Positions 5,827 through 7,046 of a DNA stretch of 7,046 bases are shown here, piece by piece. Made by a program: the position numbers and the translations under genes. Each line of letters starts with the position of its first letter. Within the stretch, counting starts at the first letter, position 1. The notes beneath the pieces are model-generated. The model was given only the letters and a program-made list of their open reading frames with translations, was not told the origin of the DNA and did no database searches. This DNA comes from Sphingopyxis sp. (lineage in GTDB: Bacteria; Pseudomonadota; Alphaproteobacteria; Sphingomonadales; Sphingomonadaceae), in the NCBI GenBank assembly GCA_012035435.1, contig JAAUPH010000125.1:1-7046 (forward strand), in the 5' to 3' direction.

Positions 5827-6605
5827 CTAGCGAAAACTCGCCAGCCCCGCACCATCGATATTGAGCTTCTGCCCTGAGCAATAGGGATTGGCGTCGGCCA
5901 CCAGCCACAGCACCGCTGCCGCGACATCGGCGGGGAGCGGCACGCGCCCGAACGGAAACTTCGCGTCGAGGTGATGAATATCCTCCTGCCCCGTCACCGC
6001 ACGCGACAGCCGCTCGCCCATATCGCTGACGGTCAGCGCCGGGGCGACGATATTGACCCGCACGCCGTGCCGCATCTCTTCCTTCGCCAGCGTCAATGCG
6101 AGCGCTCGCCAGCCGCCTTACCCATATTATAGGGCGCGCCGTTCGCGACATGGTGCAATGTCGCGACGCTGGAAATCACGATAATGTCGCTGCGCGCATG
6201 CAGGCGCAGCAGCGGCAGGCACAGCCGCGCCAATCGGTGTGGGCCCAGGGCATGCACCGCCATGACCCGCTCCAGTTCGGCAGGATCGGTATCGATCACC
6301 GCCCGACCTTTGCTTGCAATCCCGGCATTGTTGATCAGGATCGACAGGCCGCCAAAATCGCGTGCAACGCCGTCAATCATTGCGGCGCAAGCCTCCTCAT
6401 CGGTCACCGACGCCTGATAGACCTCCGCCCGCCGCCCCAGCGCCCGCACCGCCGCTACAGTCTCGGCAGCGGCATCGCCATCGCGCGCATAATTCACCGC
6501 AACATCCGCTCCCGCCTCGGCCAACGCGAGCGCAATCCCGCGTCCAATTCCCCGCGACGCCCCGGTGACAAGCGCGGTGCGGCCTGCAAGATTGATGTTC
6601 CCCAT
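5827..6605 (-). pseudogene. SDR-family NAD(P)-dependent oxidoreductase, interrupted by a frameshift
   Basis: A classical short-chain dehydrogenase of 259 residues once one missing base is restored near 6102-6110. The first part shows the cofactor motif TGASRGIG (14-21), NNAG (92-95), and ISS at 144-146, followed by YNMGK at 159-163; Ser146, Tyr159 and Lys163 fit the usual S-x12-Y-x3-K spacing. The frame then runs into a stop at 6093 (170-residue product). The next frame resumes as ALALTLAKEEMRHGVRVNIV and ends SGQKLNIDGAG. Restoring GAG GCG for the observed GAGCG joins both parts as KAAGEALALTLAK. The Asn of the catalytic tetrad appears replaced by His118 (AVHALG). The start ATG at 6605 has AAGGA 6 nt upstream. 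It resembles 3-oxoacyl-ACP reductase-like SDRs, but the substrate cannot be told. It leads the operon with the permease, and is divergent from the GIY-YIG gene. Confidence 0.82.
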
Positions 6606-6639
6606 TTGGATTCCTTCCCCGCTCCCCCATAACCATCCA

Positions 6640-6658
6640 CCCTGAGCTTGTCGAAGGG
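6640..6658 (-). repeat. dispersed REP-like element, copy 1
   Basis: CCCTGAGCTTGTCGAAGGG is the reverse complement of the CCTTCGACAAGCTCAGG element. From general recollection, that sequence is highly repeated in sphingomonad genomes and often appears in mis-annotated peptides such as PFDKLR or RPSTSSGR. Its ends CCCT/AGGG can pair. It lies in the 78-bp divergent gap between the SDR and GIY-YIG genes, 26 bp before the latter's start. Confidence 0.7.
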
Positions 6659-6683
6659 GCGTCCTTTCTTCTACACTCCCGCG

Positions 6684-7046
6684 ATGACTTTCTTGGCCTA
6701 TATGCTGCACTGCCGGGGCGGGGAATATTATGTCGGGCATACCGATAATCTGGAACATCGGATTGGCCAGCATCAGTCCGGTCTGATCGCCGGGTTCACG
6801 GCAGATCATTTGCCCGTGACGCTGGTCTGGTCTCAGGACTTTCCAGCCCGCCACGAAGCCAAAGAGGCCGAACGCCGCATCAAAGGGTGGTCGCGAGGTA
6901 AAAAGATGGCGCTGATACGCGGCGATTGGGACAGGATTTCAATGTTGGCAAAGGCAAGAACGGTCCTTCGACAAGCGTCAGGACAGACGGGGAAGGGAGA
7001 GGGCGTGGCTCTCTCTCCAACCGTTGTACAGCAAACAGACCCGTCC
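6684..7046 (+). CDS. GIY-YIG nuclease superfamily protein, 3' end beyond window
   Basis: The frame runs 121 codons to the window edge without a stop, so the gene is partial at its 3' end. Residues 3-90 are a compact single-domain GIY-YIG nuclease of the small YhbQ-like kind: AYML (5-8) replaces GIY, YYVGHT (15-20) is the YIG element, then Arg26 and His30 (LEHRIGQH), GFTADHLPVTLVW (37-49), and EAKEAERRIKGWSRGKK (58-74) with the probable metal-binding Glu at 61-63. Family members usually end near residue 90-100. Here a low-complexity tail (VLRQASGQTGKGEG...) continues, encoded by a REP-like repeat copy and following sequence, so the C-terminus may be an accident of the repeat. No clear ribosome binding site precedes the ATG. 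Such stand-alone proteins are DNA-repair or mobile-element nucleases; the biochemical role of this one is unknown. Confidence 0.85.
   Translation, partial: MTFLAYMLHCRGGEYYVGHTDNLEHRIGQHQSGLIAGFTADHLPVTLVWSQDFPARHEAKEAERRIKGWSRGKKMALIRGDWDRISMLAKARTVLRQASGQTGKGEGVALSPTVVQQTDPS
6965..6983 (+). repeat. dispersed REP-like element, copy 2 (inverted relative to copy 1)
   Basis: CCTTCGACAAGCGTCAGGA matches the reverse complement of copy 1 except for one additional G (GCgTCAGG against GCTCAGG). Similarity extends leftward: AAGAACGGTCCTTCGAC here against AAGGACGCCCCTTCGAC in the complement of copy 1. It falls within the GIY-YIG reading frame, encoding about residues 94-100, beyond the nuclease domain. 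Confidence 0.65.

Noticed and set aside
6606..6854. Upstream extension of the SDR frame into the GIY-YIG region
   Set aside because: It is antisense to the nuclease domain and crosses the repeat (giving LRQAQGG, a typical repeat-derived peptide); the ATG at 6605 has an excellent AAGGA and family-like N-terminus.
6995..7016. GGGAGAG / CTCTCTC hairpin as an intrinsic terminator
   Set aside because: No T run follows and the nuclease frame is still open through it; it may be a terminator only if the frame is shifted by an error.

Overview
The window looks like chromosomal DNA of a sphingomonad (Alphaproteobacteria, Sphingomonadales). The grounds are the GC-rich codon use, an exosortase-A-type polysaccharide gene pair, a small 'FGR..VRDPR..GDLR.GR' protein of a kind I associate with this order, and inverted copies of the dispersed CCTTCGACAAGCTCAGG repeat. 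Family names below come from recognition of the translated sequence, not from a search.

Left third (1-3615): an exosortase-A-associated O-antigen-ligase-like membrane protein (minus strand) is preceded by, and overlaps, a 47-residue single-helix membrane protein. Across a 64-bp gap a GT4 glycosyltransferase of the exosortase-A-associated kind is transcribed on the plus strand, followed closely by an unrecognised protein with two membrane segments. Together they look like the edge of an extracellular polysaccharide locus.

Middle (3620-4926): a compact regulatory module. An S24-type repressor (XRE-like N-terminus, LexA/CI-like C-terminus with Ser139 and Lys177) is divergent from two overlapping small genes of 68 and 107 codons. 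The 114-bp space between them carries three 14-bp TAGGA/TCCTA dyads that look like operators. A match to the alphaproteobacterial LexA box (GTTC-N7-GTTC) lies 33 bp upstream of the 107-codon gene. I know of no described role for this module; it is the best candidate here for an undescribed system.

Right third (4923-7046): a minus-strand pair, an SDR oxidoreductase followed by an EamA/DMT-type permease. Each is interrupted by an apparent loss of one base. The permease break falls in a run of seven T that is also a perfect -1 slippery heptamer in the right phase. Divergent from the pair is a GIY-YIG nuclease gene that runs off the window end. One repeat copy lies just upstream of it and an inverted copy lies inside its 3' coding part.

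No tRNA, rRNA, CRISPR array or recognisable insertion sequence was seen. Convergent genes meet with almost no space (4-bp gap at 3616-3619; 4-bp overlap at 4923-4926), so there is no room for ordinary intergenic terminators. No gene-free stretch exceeds 120 bp.
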